Shown piece by piece: positions 22,016 through 34,934 of a stretch of 64,000 nucleotides of DNA (positions are counted from its first letter, which is position 1; each line of letters starts with the position of its first letter). The DNA comes from Thozetella sp. PMI_491. Its lineage: Eukaryota > Ascomycota > Sordariomycetes > Chaetosphaeriales > Chaetosphaeriaceae. The stretch spans positions 744,001 to 808,000 of the forward strand of contig MU270032.1 in assembly GCA_021432635.1 (NCBI GenBank), given 5' to 3'. The translations under genes were made by a program, and so were the position numbers. Below the pieces are notes generated by a model. It ran no database searches. It was given only the letters and a program-made list of their open reading frames with translations, and was not told where the DNA came from.

Positions 22016-23311
22016 TCGCGCGAGAAAAACAAAGACTGAGCGTTCGTAATGGACGAGATTGGACCTCCTTCAAGCATGTCCGCATTCTATGAATAGAGCC
22101 TTCGAGCTATATGGATGTTCCACTTGGTATGCAACTTGCGGGATATGCACCACTGAACGTAGTAGTCGGCGGGCCTCACTAGATGTACCCAGCAAGGTAC
22201 CTAGCTAGACGTCGATTCACCTGTCCGGTGAGTTAATCCCGATTGTGCCGGAAGCGGTGCCGGCGCACTATTTGTAGATTTCATGTTGACTTTATACTCT
22301 GCATAATCCATCATACAAGAGATATTTGGGACCAAAACCGCCGATGAAGTGGCAAATCTACGTTTCGAGGTGGTTAGATCTTGACGAAATTTTGCTGAGT
22401 CTGTGTTTAGTTCGATCATCTCGTGTTCAGTTGAAGCGGGGTAGCCCCTACGTGATCATTCCCAAACTAGGGTATGGATTTCAAGTCCGGACTGCCCAAC
22501 ATGCCCGGGCGACCAGTCAATCTAAGCGCCGAACCCTTGCAGATTGAGATACCTGTACTCGGCCAACATCCTCGCATGGCAGCTACAGATGCTCTTATGG
22601 AATTTATCGCCTACTCGTGTGTCAGTATGGTACGAGCCTGCCAGTGCCCAGGTCAGGCGAGTTTGGATATTGGTGATACACATGAGCCTGATGATCCTCT
22701 CTCTCTTTTTGGAGTGACAGCTCCGTTTTCCCTAATTAAAACTTCTAAAGCACTAGGCAGCACCCATACTCTGCTGCTAAGTCACATTGTATGTCTTATT
22801 GCATCTGCAGTGCTACCGAGATAGTCATAATTTTAAGGGCTTATTTCGCTTTCATCGTAGAAAAATGTTTGATCGGTTATCATTATAGGCTCACAGGTCA
22901 ATATTGGCTACGCTCGCGGTATGCTTACTCCTTAGCAATGGTTGGTTCGCTCGGGTGAAATTAGGCATCACTCAGGTTAAGCTGCAGGTGCTGAGGCGCC
23001 TTGCTAGAAAGAGAGATTTGCATACAATCTGTTGGTACTCTGTGCCGGCTGTTTCGATTGGAAAGATGCAGCTGTTATCCAAAAGAACCTCTATCCGCAA
23101 CGAACCGCTACAGGCATCCACGAAGATACGACTGCCTAAGGGAGCGGGCATCCAGGCATCCACTAAAGGTCCTGCAGGCGCCGGGATATCCCCGGATCCA
23201 GTAGCATCAGACTAGTACTTGAACCCCTCTCTCGGCTGCCCTTAAGCTAGCAGCACCTTGGCCGGCCTTAGACAAAATCCAAAGCAGTGGCTATCCAACT
23301 TAATTGTGGCA
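22016..23311. other. intergenic, no supported gene
   Basis: About 1.3 kb. A plus-strand frame at 22474-22824 is open but has no family likeness, splice context or compositional support. The stretch is moderately AT-rich and looks like ordinary spacer. Confidence 0.35.
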
Positions 23312-24175
23312 ATGGGGGACTCCAAAAGCGCCGAGGCCTTCTGGCCTAGGCAGATCATCCGGGTGACTCCGGAAACTATCAAGGAGGTGGTCCGAGATGG
23401 CGGAGAAAGAATAGCCAGAATCTCTCTACAGCAGATCCCGGCAATCCCGCCCGGCGCCGTTATACATGATAACGGGTGCGGGGCCGGGGCCGTTACGTCG
23501 GTAATTATGGCCTCTGCCCCACCGGAGGTGGCAGCCTCCATTCAAATTAAGGGGACCGACATCGAGGAGGGGGCACTCGAGACCTATCGCGCTCGCTCGG
23601 TCTCTGGTTCTTGGCCCGCCGAGGCCGCGGTCATGGACGCGACGGCGCTCTCCTTCCCCGACGAGACCTTTACTCACTCTATTGCGAATGCAGTCGTCTT
23701 TCTGACGCCCAACGGGGGCATCGACGCCGTCAAGGAGATGTACCGGACGCTCAAGCCCGGTGGGACCATCGTCATCAACTGCTTTGCGCACAACCCGGTC
23801 CTCGAAGCGGTTCGTCAGGCCTCTCGAGGAACCCGCACTGGAGGCGTCCTGCCGGCGTGGGACTCATTCGAGAATTGGCAAGATCCCTCTGTCATAACCA
23901 ATCTCTTGGAAGCGGCGGGTTTTGCAAAGGAGTCCATAAATGTGCAGCAGCGAGAATTCTTCTCGAAAGGGGGAGACTGGGGCCGCCAGGTGTCCTTGAC
24001 TTGGAGCTTCAGAGGCATGCCGGCCGCCGGATGGAGCCAGGAGGACGAGGATAACTGGGATGAGGCCATTGAGATTGTGAAGCGAGAATTGGAGCAGTCG
24101 GAGGGCTTTGAACTCTTCGAGGATGGCACCGCGGCGCTCAGATTGGTGATCCATGTTGCGACAGCGACGAAGTAG
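23312..24175 (+). CDS. class I SAM-dependent methyltransferase
   Basis: A single exon of 287 residues from the ATG at 23312. The SAM-binding motif I is IHDNGCGAGAVTS (about 51-63), followed by IKGTDIEEGALETY as motif II, AAVMDATALSFPDETF, and MYRTLKPGGTIVINCF, the post-motif region typical of Methyltransf_11/25-type enzymes. The opening FWPRQIIRVTPETIKEVV is common among fungal members that methylate small molecules. The C-terminal third carries aromatic residues that would line the acceptor pocket. It could serve secondary metabolism, but no synthase gene lies in the window. Substrate unknown. Confidence 0.85.
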   Translation: MGDSKSAEAFWPRQIIRVTPETIKEVVRDGGERIARISLQQIPAIPPGAVIHDNGCGAGAVTSVIMASAPPEVAASIQIKGTDIEEGALETYRARSVSGSWPAEAAVMDATALSFPDETFTHSIANAVVFLTPNGGIDAVKEMYRTLKPGGTIVINCFAHNPVLEAVRQASRGTRTGGVLPAWDSFENWQDPSVITNLLEAAGFAKESINVQQREFFSKGGDWGRQVSLTWSFRGMPAAGWSQEDEDNWDEAIEIVKRELEQSEGFELFEDGTAALRLVIHVATATK

Positions 24176-24944
24176 AGCCCATTATGTCCGCTGTAGTCTC
24201 GGGGCATCTTATATAGTAGTGATATGCTACGTCAATACAGAAGAGGATGATAAAGCGTGGCTCTACCGTATGCGTGCCTAGCTACGTAGCTGATTGTCAT
24301 GATGACGATGCTAACTCGCCTACCTTTTGATCCGCCAAAAAGAATTGAAAAGAACCCCTTAGGTACGCGGCACAATGGACTAGTCCCTGGTCATTAGGAA
24401 AAACGTCACAGCACGCCTCTCGTCAATATTATAAAATGTTATTTAGGCCCGGCAAAAGATCTAGCAGATATTATCCTAAATGTGAAAATATCAAGCAGCG
24501 ATTCCTTGAAAGGGGGGACAATCAGGTTCTCGAAGGATCTACCACAGCGTCATCTTCGAGCTCGTGAAGGGGGGAAGCTAAACTCGCAAACTAAAATGCT
24601 TCGTTTCAGTCAGACCTATACCTATAAGCTCTAGCCAACGGCGTTAGGTATGGGGGTAGCCTCCTACTCCAAAGCTTTAGCCCTCTTTCTGTTGACAGAG
24701 TTCCGCCACGACATAAGAATTTCTAATGCAAGAAAAATTATTAAAGCTGACATTAACAGTATATTATGCTTTAAGCGAATATAAATTTGGCGACATTATC
24801 CCCTTGTCAGAGTATTGACGTGGGCCATTGCCAAGTGCAGGGTGGTGTCTGAGCCTTTCTAAGTTAAAGAGCCCGCAGTGGTCATCTTCCATCTTTGCAT
24901 TGAGCAGTACATTTCGGCCTAGACTGCGAACGGGCGGTTCCATT
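24176..24944. other. intergenic, AT-rich
   Basis: About 770 bp of AT-rich spacer between convergent genes. No gene, RNA or clear repeat found. Confidence 0.4.
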
Positions 24945-25975
24945 TTAATCCACGTGATAGTTGAGGAGCGTCGCATTAGGTCGGGGGTAGACGAATCGTA
25001 TCTTCGGAATTCCCGCGGGAGGAATAAAATCGGACAGGTCGGAGCCCTCCAGCGAGCTCGGAGGGGGCGCCGTCTTAGCCACACTTCCGTCCATCCGCAC
25101 TGCCGGTGTCGTATCTGCTTTAAAGCTGCACTTGCCGCTGGCGGGAAAGAGGATATCTTCCATTCGGCTGGCGTAGTTCCCGACCACGTTTGCTATCTTC
25201 GACCACTCGCTGTTATATGCGGCGAGGCCGCCGGGATGAATTATGTTGGAAAGGGTCCACCGCGCGGCCTCTGCGAAGTTCTCGTGCCAGCTGTTGCGCG
25301 CATAATCCGTGGGGATTGATGGGTCCTTAGCATATGCGCCTTGCCAGTGGCTCGTGTCGCTGTAGAACATGCCAGACGGGGTGACGTCCGGCAGAGCCGC
25401 TGCATCGAGGATGTGGTTGAGTTCGTGGAACATTACGCCAGGCGTCAAGCAGCCAGGGTTGAACGTGATGCACTGCGACCAGGCAATGACCCAGCCACAG
25501 ACCCCAGTCTGGACACCGTTGGGCATCACAACGATATTGCGAATGTACTGGCGCCCACCGACAGGCAGTTTACCCAGTTGCTATCGATTGCGGGCAGTGT
25601 TAGCTTAGGTTTCGCGAGAACGGAACAGGTGGGCTATACCGTCTGGATTGTAGTCCAGGTCTCTGGCGAATTCTTGTGGCGACACACCGCCCATGACCCG
25701 CTGCAGTCTGAAAACTTGACGTTGCGCACTTCGAAATCTGCAGGGTTGAGGCCGTAGGTGTTGGCCTCAGAATAGCAGTACTGCGGTATCCAGCCCTCGC
25801 CCCAGGCGGCAGAAGTAAAAGTCTTCTGCGCCAACTCTTTGTTTAGATCCGGATCCTGCCTATTCCACTCATCGGAGCTGCTGAACACGGCAGGCTTATC
25901 TGAAATGACGCCGGCGGCCGAACCTACAAGGGCAGCAGCCGTGGCTAGGGTGAGCCAAGATGAAAAGTTCGGCAT
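24945..25975 (-). CDS. secreted HExxH metalloprotease-like protein (CON-13-like)
   Basis: Exons 25975-25640 and 25580-24945 join in phase 0 across a 59-nt intron (GTATAG...ATCGATAG) to give 347 residues. The N-terminus is a clear signal peptide (WLTLATAAALVGSAAG). The middle contains FEVRNVKFSDCSGSWAVCRH and, across the splice, KLPVGGRQYIRNIVVMP, a pattern I recall from fungal conidiation-specific protein 13-like proteins. Then comes VMFHELNHILD, a zinc-protease HExxH motif with both His and the Glu present. A further Trp/His/Glu segment (NSWHENFAEAARW) could give the third ligand. Expected to be secreted and zinc-dependent; substrate unknown. Confidence 0.8.
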
Positions 25976-26664
25976 TGTTGCTCCTTCAGCTTGGCAGTTT
26001 TGATCGTAGCTTCTGGCCTCATCGATCACTCAAAGACAAGCAGGTGACAGCTTAAATACATTTTCATCGCCGCAAGAATTGATTAAAAACTCTTTGTCGG
26101 CTCGCTATTCTCTCGAAGAAAACTAATGGTTCTTGGCATCTAAAATACGAAGAGAGATAATTACTCGATGCGGATACATAGAGCGATACAAAAACCGTGA
26201 TCAACTGAGTCAGCCATCAAGTGGCTATAGAATTCGCAATAGGAAAAGTTTTCGCGAAGCATTGCTGAATCGGCACAGGAGCGATCTTAGATACACTGAC
26301 GGAACAGGCGCCCAGCCCTTAAGCGATGCCAATACTACCCCAGCAGCCAATACTCAACAGCCATTAGCCAATTCTAATGCATTCTACTACGTGCTTACAC
26401 ATACCAGGCTGCTGTGCTTTCCAAACCGTAGGACAGTATGTCCATATGTCAAGTGCGATGACCCCTACCACCACGTATATCCACACTGTAAGAAAGATCG
26501 TGAGATCTAGTCGATCGAATAAAAACCGGTTAATGAAAGCATCAGCATGTGCTAGCGAGCTACAAATCTAGGCTTGAATAGCAAGGTATATTTTGCCAGG
26601 AGTAAACTGGAAACAATATTGACGTGGAAATATTGGCTAAGTTTGTAATGCGGCAACGGTAGGC
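25976..26664. other. intergenic
   Basis: About 690 bp between two minus-strand genes; it should carry the metalloprotease promoter and the glutaminase 3' end. The open frame at 26133-26510 on the plus strand has no protein-like features. Confidence 0.4.
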
Positions 26665-28945
26665 TCAAAGGATCAACTGAGCAAATAGGCCTCCAACCAC
26701 GGGCCTTGCCCGGAATCCCCCGGCTGTGTTGCCATTGGTGGTCTCGTACCAGTCCGTCATCGGCTCCCGCGAGCCTGTGCTTCCGAGCCAGTTAGTCATC
26801 TTGCTGTAGAAACTAGCACGAACCGAGGGGCTTGCGATAGCCGCCGCCCATGCCTCCCAGTCGAGCTTGGTGTAGGTGTGCCGGGTGTCGAGAGGGACAC
26901 CATAGGTGTAGCTGTTCATCTTGGATGCGTAGAAATTGCTCTGCTGATCATAAATGGAACTCTTGACAAGGTTCAGGTTGAGCAGCTTGTCGGCATAGAG
27001 GTTGTATAGCAAACCCCACGAGTCGCCGTTGCCATACTGAAGGGTAGTGTGCGGGGGGCTGGCCGCCGTGTTGACGCCTAAGCCGTACCACTGTTCGATG
27101 TAGGACTGGGCGATCGACGTATAGTTGTCGGCACGACCCGTCAGCTGGTTAACCCTGCCCATAGCCGCGATCCCGATGATTCCCTTGAGAGCCAGGTTGG
27201 TCTGGTTGACAAGCCTGCCAGCAAAATCGTCCGTGGAGAGCTGCTCCTCAGGGATCAAGCTAAGGTCGATCAAATAGTGAGTCCACTGCTGCAGAATGTT
27301 GTAGTGCTTGTTCAAATATGCAATATCTCCAGACTTCTCAGCATATGAGAGCGTCATGATGAGCATATTTCCACATTCCTCTACAGGCATGGGCTCATCG
27401 TTACCGGTGGGGTATCCCACGGCGTTGGGGAAAGTGCCGAGATCGTGGATAGCGCTCGTCTTGGGATAGTGGCCGTTCTCCTGGTTCTCATACAGGGGGT
27501 CGAGGAGAAGCTTGACGTTAGTGACATTAAAGTAAGCAAGCATGGGGAAAGCCGGGAAAATAACATCAACGGTCTCGATGTCGCTGTTGGAGCTAATTTC
27601 TTTCAGGAAGAGGTAGTCCTGGGTGGCCCCGCGAGCGGGTTGTAGACCAGCCCACGCCTGACGAACGGCAAGCGTGGTGATAGCGGCGTAATCATTGCCG
27701 CCAACGGCCACCGAGTCACTGCGGACCTTGTTGTCGATGGTGGTCGAGTAAGCGGCCTCGGCAGCATAGCCGTTGACCCAGTCGGCCGTGGAATAGATTC
27801 CATCGTTCCACTTGCTGAACCAAGGCGCGTTCAGGGTCTGCGCGTCGCTGCTCGCGCCTAGGAACTTGATCACGGGGATCTGACACACGGTAAGAGCGAA
27901 GAGCGTGCTCACCGCCTTGGAGTTGACGTTGCCCAGGTTGTGAGCAAACGCGAAGGTGGGCCTAGCAAGATCACGGTTAGAAACCAGCACGCAACGGGAT
28001 TATTACAGGAGCAGAGAGAGATACCAGTTGTTGTTGACAGCCCTGAAGTTGGTATCAACAGTGTTAGAGAGGGTCAAGCTGTTCACAAACTGGTTCCGGA
28101 CCACGGTATCGGCACCGATCTGGTAGCTCATCTACCCGAAACGGTTAGCAAGATGTCTATAGCGATGCATTGATAGTACACTCACTCCCTGACCGTCGCC
28201 GGTGCCGAAGAAAACGGTTCCCCAGTTGGGCTGCTCGCTCTTCTCCTGGAGGATCACCTCATTGCCGGGTCGGATCCGGTGGTAGTGGACGCCATTCCAG
28301 ACTCCAGTATCCCACCAAAGAGGCAAGCTGCGGTCGCCCTCCAGGAACTCTGGGAAATCTTGTTAGTCGATGCAGGCTGCGAGAGCGCTGCCGAAGCCGG
28401 AAAGGGAATACAGACCACCTGTAACATCCATATACACGCTCACGTTGTGCGAGCCTCCGTCGGTGGTGACAACGCTCACCTCCACATACGACGCCTGGAG
28501 CGACTTCTTGACGAGGTCGTCAGGGTACACGGGGCTGAGGAAAGTAGCAGTCATCTCAACCTTGTTGGCCACGTTGAACTTGAAGATACTTCGAGTAGCA
28601 GTGTACTCGAAAGACGTCTGGGTGACGAGCGCGGGGCCCGGGGCGCCGCCCATCCAGTTGTAGGAGGTGCCGTCGACTGAGACGAACCCCTGCCAACCGG
28701 TGACCGCGCCTCTATCACGGTTGTGAGTATCCGTCCGGCACGGTTGACTGGCTCGTGGCCCAAGGCACGACTTACGTCCAGAAGGTAGGCCAGTTTCCGG
28801 GGAGGTTGTCACCGCGGAGCCAGGTGTTGAGATACGGCGAAGAAACGGCCAGGGGGATTGCCGGCGGCCGTAGCGGGCTGAAAGTGCCCGCCATCGTGGT
28901 GGCTGCCAGCCCGGAGAGGGCACTCAACAATGTGGCGAAATGCAT
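26665..28945 (-). CDS. gtaA: glutaminase A-type secreted protein, five exons
   Basis: Five exons (28945-28776, 28711-28419, 28349-28186, 28131-28025, 27961-26665) join in matching phases across introns of 54-69 nt, one with a classic CGACTAACA branch site, to give 676 residues, near the usual length of fungal GtaA-type glutaminases. The protein opens with a signal peptide (FATLLSALSGLAATTMAG), then RPPAIPLAVSSPYLNTWLRG and WPTFWTGAVTGWQGFVSVDG. Middle parts are LPLWWDTGVWNGVHYHRI and VSYQIGADTVVRNQF. The large last exon holds the helical DUF1793-like domain (PVEECGNMLIMTLSYAEKSG, TKLDWEAWAAAIAS, REPMTDWYETTNG). It should hydrolyse glutamine to glutamate outside the cell or at the wall; strict substrate is inferred. 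Confidence 0.9.
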
Positions 28946-30569
28946 CTTTGCTGTCAAGACACAAAGCAACAAGTGTGGACCAGAGGCTCGACAACGCGGC
29001 TTATCGCTCTGCTGCGTACTAGGCCGCGAGGCGCATCGTGGGAAGTTGTCATTTTATAAGTCTCGTATCCACCGTCCAATGTCTCGCCCAGCAGCGCCGG
29101 AGAGAGCAATTGACTGACTGCGGATCGTCCTCTTCGCTAGGGTCCACCTGCTCAAGCCGGAGAAACGGTCTCATGGAGTTCTGGAACAGGAAGGTTCGGT
29201 CGGCTCTGCGTGGGTGAACGGAGTTCTGAAGAGTGCCAAGAGTGAGCGAAGGATGCTTAGGAACGTGGTATTTGGCTTAGGCCGGCTCTCCTCGCCGGCT
29301 TTTGCTCTTATAACCAGGGTGGGCGGCCCTTTTCCTACCTTCTCCAACTCTTGGCGGCGCCAAAGTCTGGCCGAGCCAGCACCGGCACGCAAAATGGCGG
29401 ACGGCCAAGAAAAATGCTCCAGACAACACTGGTGCTAAGCTTTGCGGAGGGCCGCGCCCGGCCGGATCGCTGTTCGCCAAGTTTGATGTCTGTCTGCCGA
29501 AGGACTTGGCTTTATCTGGGGAAAGAGCCGGCGAGGGCGCGTGAGCGACCGTAGTTACTACGCCCGGCATTTCGAATCGCTCGCGCCGGCACCCCTGCTC
29601 GGACATCTTGCAATAAGGCTCAGGATAGGCTTGCTCGCCAGCGTCGCGGTCTTGGCGCCAGGAACTTTATGTATACCCCACAGAACATCGGCGTGCGGCC
29701 GCGGGCAATGCATAGAAACGTTGCCGCCAATCTCCTGCAGGGCCAACCAGATCAATCCCCGCAGTGACCCTGATGCGCAAACAAGGTACCGATCTATCCT
29801 AACATGATGAGGCGACGTCAGGGGTACATCGCCGACTGATGCCTATTGTTCGCGGTTGTCTTCCCCTCGGGAGCGGCCACCCCTCGTCAATAATGCTACG
29901 GTCCAAGCACTCTCCTGCAGATAAAGTACAACCATGCGGCGGGACTTATTACAGCCAAGCCTTTGCACGTATGATTCGCATACGGACGACGCGCCATAGT
30001 ACCCCGGAATCCCGCTATCGCCATAGCTCCGAGGCACGTGCAATAGAGTCCGGAGATTCACGACACGGCCCACCCGGGATAATGTGTAAGCCCGGCTTGA
30101 AGCGGCGAGACTGCGAATGTCAGCTACAGCAGAATACCATGGAACGCCATTGGCGCTTCACTATGAGCCTTCATAACGTTTCTTTTCCTAGTTGTCTTCA
30201 GCGTGCTCATTGTGAGAGAGTTTGTGCACTGATACTCCTGTAAGAGCAAAGATGTGGGAATACATACAGATACTTGTCATATCCCAAAAGAAATGGGTAT
30301 ATACCGATGCGAACAGCCCCGGGGAAGTCGAAAGATAGCACGTAGTATTATTAGAGCAGGGCATAATAGAATTTCCCGTGATAGAGGTATAGTACAGAAG
30401 TCGATTTCTTAGAAGCACACTGATAGATAGACAAGTTCCCATATGCGACTGTGTCAGTGCCGGGGTCGTGCCTGTGCCTACGAACCGCCGTGGCACAAAA
30501 CCCTTATAAGCAACAAGAGAGGAATATCTGTAGTAGCCAAACACTTCCCAGGATAGTAGAATTAACGGA
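28946..30569. other. intergenic, no supported gene
   Basis: About 1.6 kb. Open frames on both strands around 29200-29600 and 29840-30240 are Arg/Pro-rich shadows of GC-rich DNA without family likeness. The 28950-29300 part should include the glutaminase promoter. Confidence 0.4.
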
Positions 30570-32966
30570 CTAGGTAATCATATCCAAGTTTGTCCAGTCC
30601 ATGTCGGTCCACAATTGATCGATCATTAGCTCGTCAAAGCCCAGATCGCCAAAGATGAACTGCGGGCCCCATAGGCCAAAGTTTGCGGTGTCACTTGGCA
30701 GCGGGTGCTCTACTTGGACTGAGATGGTCCTGGACAGAGTTTCGACCTCCGAAAGGAGCGATACGTGGTCCTTGGCAGCCGGGTTTCCGGCTCGTGCCAT
30801 CTCTTCCAGTATCACGCGAGACTGTGAGTAAAGTTCATCGTCGTCGTACCCCACCGCTCCCATCGGAGCGGAAATAATTGCTTTCGACAGTGCAAGGACG
30901 GCTAAGGCTGAAAATAAGTGGATAGAGTCCCAGTATCCGAATTTCGCTGCTCTTCACGTAAGCGATAGCCAGTCCACACACAGACGCTGGGCGTTGAGAG
31001 GATTGGGGCGGCTAAAAGTGGCCATGGAAGCCTGAAAGGGAAGAGCAGAGGTTGCATACCAAGTTTCCCGTGCCTGAAAAGGTCTGAAAGTATCCTGCAG
31101 TTCCTTTGCGCCGCCTGAAGACACCCGATCTTGAAACCGCGCCTCCTCTCGTGGTCGGCCGGATTAGCGCCATCTCCGTTAGTATTACCGCTCGCGGCGC
31201 GATTTTGCATAATGTTCAAGAAGTCCTGGAGATAGAATGGCCGAAGCAAGACCGTGAAGCACTGTGGTGCGTCAGCGATCTACCAGACCAGTACGGATAA
31301 GAGTTGAGTGGCAGTCATACTTGGTGATACCTCAGATACAACGAGGCCACTCCTCGGGCGCTCGGCAGCTCTCGCATGGTCGGTGGGATACCAGAGTCAA
31401 AACAAAACTCAAGATGAGACGGAAGCCGCTGTCTCCACTGGTGCAGCTCATCCAAACAAGGCTGCAATGTCCCAAATATATCGTACCCGTTCGAGTTCCG
31501 AAGGAGCCCCGTGACAGTATTCGCTACCCTGCGTTTCATCTCGCAGAGCTGTGTGTGTGCAGTTAAGACATGGGGGTCGAAAAATTGGGGCAGATCCTCG
31601 CGCAATAGATGTGTAGATGACGGCAGCTGCACTTCCGGGATGTTCGTCTGCACAGGGGAGACGCCAAGCTCCGCTGCCACCATCCTGTCCATGCAGAAGG
31701 CGGTCCACCAGAGCCGAACCATGTGTTCGTTGACGACTCTCCGCGAATCTTGGATCTGGACAGGTGAGCAGCCTGCAACATTAGGCTGCGGCCTGTCCAT
31801 ATGTAAAAGCTTGGCTAGCGTAACGCTCTGACTGGCGTAAACAAATGCAGTTTTTCGGCGATTGAGGGAGTAACAGTAAAAGGCCTATGTCGGTAATGTT
31901 AGTCTGCATTATGGAAAGATTACCATAGAAAATTGAAGAACGGTACTATTAGATTCAGTGCCTCGACATCCTCGGGAACCGGTTCCTCAAAGGACGGCGA
32001 CAATAACTGCAACGCCTGCTCGAAGAGGTCTGACCCAGGGGGCAGTGGTGCCGCCCCGGCATGTGTTTCTCCCACGGCCGATCCGCCCTTGTCGTACATG
32101 GGATTGAGAGGGACGTCTTTGTATGCGACAGTTTGAGCCAGCGCGAGAACAACGGACACCCGGCAGAGCCAGTTTCGATCGTTCGACTGGGAGGCAGGAT
32201 CCGAGTATGTTAAGGACAGTCTTGTCCGGAAGTCCATCCGTAAGAACCAATGATAGTCGCCAAAAATCTCCTCAAATAAGTCGAGGAGATGCATCGCGAA
32301 CGGTCTTGGCGGCAGCTTGATGACAACCTTAGGGCCTAGTCAGAGGCATGCTTAGCAAATGCGTGGCCCTGTGCTGGATGCTTGTAGCCTCTCTGGTGTG
32401 CAATAGGATAAAGGCATTGGCTTACGCGAGAAATCGCAATTAAGACGTAGGTAGGTATAGCCACTGTCTATGACTGTGAATGGCAAGTGGCCTAGATCTG
32501 GCTGAATGAGGGGGTTCAGGGACGAAGACACCTCTTTCAGTTTGTGGACAAAGCGCTCGGCGCTGCAGTCTTCTCGCAGCTGCGTTCTCGCCGCTCTGCT
32601 ATCGCTGAGCTCGCTGAGCGGAACGGAATCTATGGCTTCACCACCGCGCGGGAGCGAGCCGCTTGTTTCCTCAGTTGAAGGAGACGCCGGGCTCACGCAG
32701 GACTGGCGGGCAGCCGTCACTTCCCTCTCAAGCTTGCGGACGTAACTCTCAGGTAGCGTATAGTACTTTTCTTTCTCAGGATAGATGCACTCTCGGTTCC
32801 GCAGCTCGCAGCGTTGACATGGTGATCCTATTATCCAAGTTAGGGGGACACAAGATGTAGACACGAGTCTGACGAGCCAAATGGCAGACATACCGCCGTT
32901 ACATTTCAGCTTTTGTGAATGACATGCCCTGCACGCCACGGCGTTACGGCCCTTGAACCTCCCCAT
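30570..32966 (-). CDS. Zn2Cys6 transcription factor, six exons
   Basis: Six exons (32966-32894, 32827-32426, 32335-31947, 31884-31321, 31261-31060, 30907-30570) join in phase to 655 residues. The first intron splits the zinc cluster, which after splicing reads CRACHSQKLKCNGG then SPCQRCELRNRECIYP, with all six Cys in binuclear spacing near the N-terminus. A linker and short coiled coil follow (YVRKLEREVTAAR). The middle is a fungal-specific regulatory domain: FAMHLLDLFEEIFGDYHWFL, AFYCYSLNRRKTAFVYASQS, and HMVRLWWTAFCMDRMVAAEL. The acidic C-terminus (DELMIDQLWTDMDWTNLDM) could activate transcription. Sitting beside an amine oxidase and a permease, it probably controls them; that link is inference. 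Confidence 0.88.
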
Positions 32967-33458
32967 GCTGCATGCTCGGCTCAAGTTTGGCTCATAGACT
33001 GTTCTAGTGCAGGTGATATTTCATGGCTATCGCGTGATTATAGAAGAGAGGACTCGGTGAAGGTATGCATCTTGCCTTGGTTGAAAGGTGAGCACAAGCA
33101 GCGCTTGAAGCCAGCGAACCCCTCTATTTTAAGCTAGGGTCCGGGGTCGGATGTCGATTAAGGTGGGGTCCTCGGGCATCTTAGCACCTTATCTTTGGTC
33201 ACTGTGGGGTGCTTTAGCGAGGTCGCCCGGTTCCCGGGTAACACTGTCCGAGATGGTGGCCCCTAAGCCAGAAGCCAATTGCACTTGAGGATTAGGACAA
33301 GCTTGTTACAGGTACCCAGGCCGCCGCGGTCTTGAAGTCGGGCTAAGGTAGGAGGCAGCAAAGTCGTTCCCTACCTTTTTTTCACATCTTTCTTGATGGC
33401 TATGCTCCTTAATACTACGGAAGGGGGTTCTGACCAGATCTGCATCCATCCCCATCCA
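32967..33458. promoter_or_regulatory. intergenic between regulator and oxidase genes
   Basis: About 490 bp upstream of the Zn2Cys6 gene and downstream of the oxidase gene. It contains CGG and CCG triplets, but no clear inverted pair with defined spacing can be claimed. Confidence 0.35.
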
Positions 33459-34934
33459 TCACAGCCGGCTCCACGTCCACGGTAGCTTTCCAGCCCCAGG
33501 TGCATTCCTTCCCTTCCACCCTGTCATGTCCGATAAATCCCGCCGGGGCCAAGGGTGAGGATCCTGGAAGTTCGCCGGCGTCTTTCCAAACTTCCAGCTC
33601 CAGAGGTCTATCCATTCCTGGCCCAGCTTCCCTTCCAACATGTCTGCCACGTACTTGCCGATTACGGGCAAGAATTTGAAGCCGTGGTTGGACCCCGCCG
33701 TGGCGATGAAAAGGTTCTTCGTCTGTGGATACGGGCAGACGCGGAAGTTTAGGTCGCATGCCATGCCGTCCCTGGCAGATGGACCACGTCAGCTATTCGT
33801 TATGACGGCAAATCTACACCTATAGGAAGGCTTACCAGCAGAGCCTAGTCGTGACAAATGGTCGATCCGCCAGCTCCGGGATCATCTCTCGGACAAACTG
33901 CCTCATCTCGTCCTCCAGCTCTTTCGGGCATCCATCGTGCGGGTAATCGCCGACAGAATGCAAGACAGAAGCGCCCGGCACGCTGTGATTTTTGTAGTTA
34001 GTTACAAGGCGCACACTACAGAGCTTGATCAAGCCGTTTTCGTCCGGAGGAAATATAATGCCTGCGAATTGTCAGCATCTAGGAATAACCGGTGTGGCGA
34101 ATGGGCATACCCTGCTCGAAATCGTCAATGATCGGGATGTCCTTGTACTTCTCGACCTCGTGGGACTCCAGCTTAATAACAAAGATGGCCGACGTCTCGG
34201 CCTTAACATCGGTCCTAGCACCTTCTACCAGCGCCGGGAGACTAGCGCCAGCGGCTACTACCACGAGGTCCGCCTGGTGAATTTGTCCGTTCGCTGCGAT
34301 AGCACCCTTGCACGTGCCACTTTGATCGTACCACAGCCTCTTGATGTGACCGGCGTCACCGGTGACGTATTTAACTCCCTTCGCCTGAGCGGCGGTCGCC
34401 ATTCGAAGCAGGGCCTGGCCGGACGGAACCTGCGAGCAAGTCTGGTCAGCACTTTCGCCCTGTGGTCGAGACTCCCACCTCGGATCAACTTACCCATCCA
34501 GCTGCCGGACTGTACAAGTTGGTCCAACCTGGAAAGTCACCAGTAAGGGCTGGCCACTTGCCCCTAATCTCGTCGGCGGACATGTACACGACCCCATCTC
34601 TGTTGGCCTTCTTCGCCGTCTCTCTTGCGCTCTCCAACCAGCCCGTTGTCATATCATGCGCGCCCATGATCCACCCTGTCTCGCGGTACAGACCTGAGAA
34701 GAGCGAGCTAGGGCTCTCCCAAACATTCTTGGCTTCCTGCCCCAACTTCGCATAGAGTGGATTGGGGTAGTCAGTCCGGATAACCTTGTTCAGATCTGTT
34801 GCAGCCGAGTCCTTGGACGGCGCAGCGAATCGATCTACCACAGTGACATTGTCGTAGCCACGCTCTGCGAGATGGTAGGCAGTCGATGTGCCGAAGACGC
34901 CGCCACCAACGATGAGGACAGATGGTTTACCCAT
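33459..34934 (-). CDS. FAD-dependent amine oxidase (amadoriase/sarcosine oxidase type)
   Basis: Four exons (34934-34494, 34429-34111, 34061-33836, 33771-33459) join in phase to 432 residues, the usual length of fungal fructosyl-amino-acid or sarcosine oxidases. The N-terminus has the Rossmann FAD motif VLIVGGGVFGTSTAYHLA, followed by NVTVVDRF. ADLVVVAAGASLP is the second nucleotide-contact segment. FVTTRLCWDGMACDLNFR contains a Cys where this family binds FAD covalently, and NLFIATAGSNHGFKFLPVIG is the C-terminal FAD motif. The protein ends WSRL; the SRL tripeptide is an accepted variant of the peroxisomal PTS1 signal. It should oxidise a secondary amine or Amadori compound with release of H2O2. 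Substrate (fructosyl amino acid, sarcosine, pipecolate, saccharopine) is open. Confidence 0.88.

Noticed and set aside
22474-22824. 117-codon plus-strand frame between PI-PLC and methyltransferase genes
   Set aside because: It starts with a plausible Met but has no family likeness, and its hydrophobic end looks like chance.
29171-30544. Several open frames of 60-134 codons on both strands
   Set aside because: They overlap each other, have Arg/Pro-rich shadow composition, and show no motif, splice context or conserved start.
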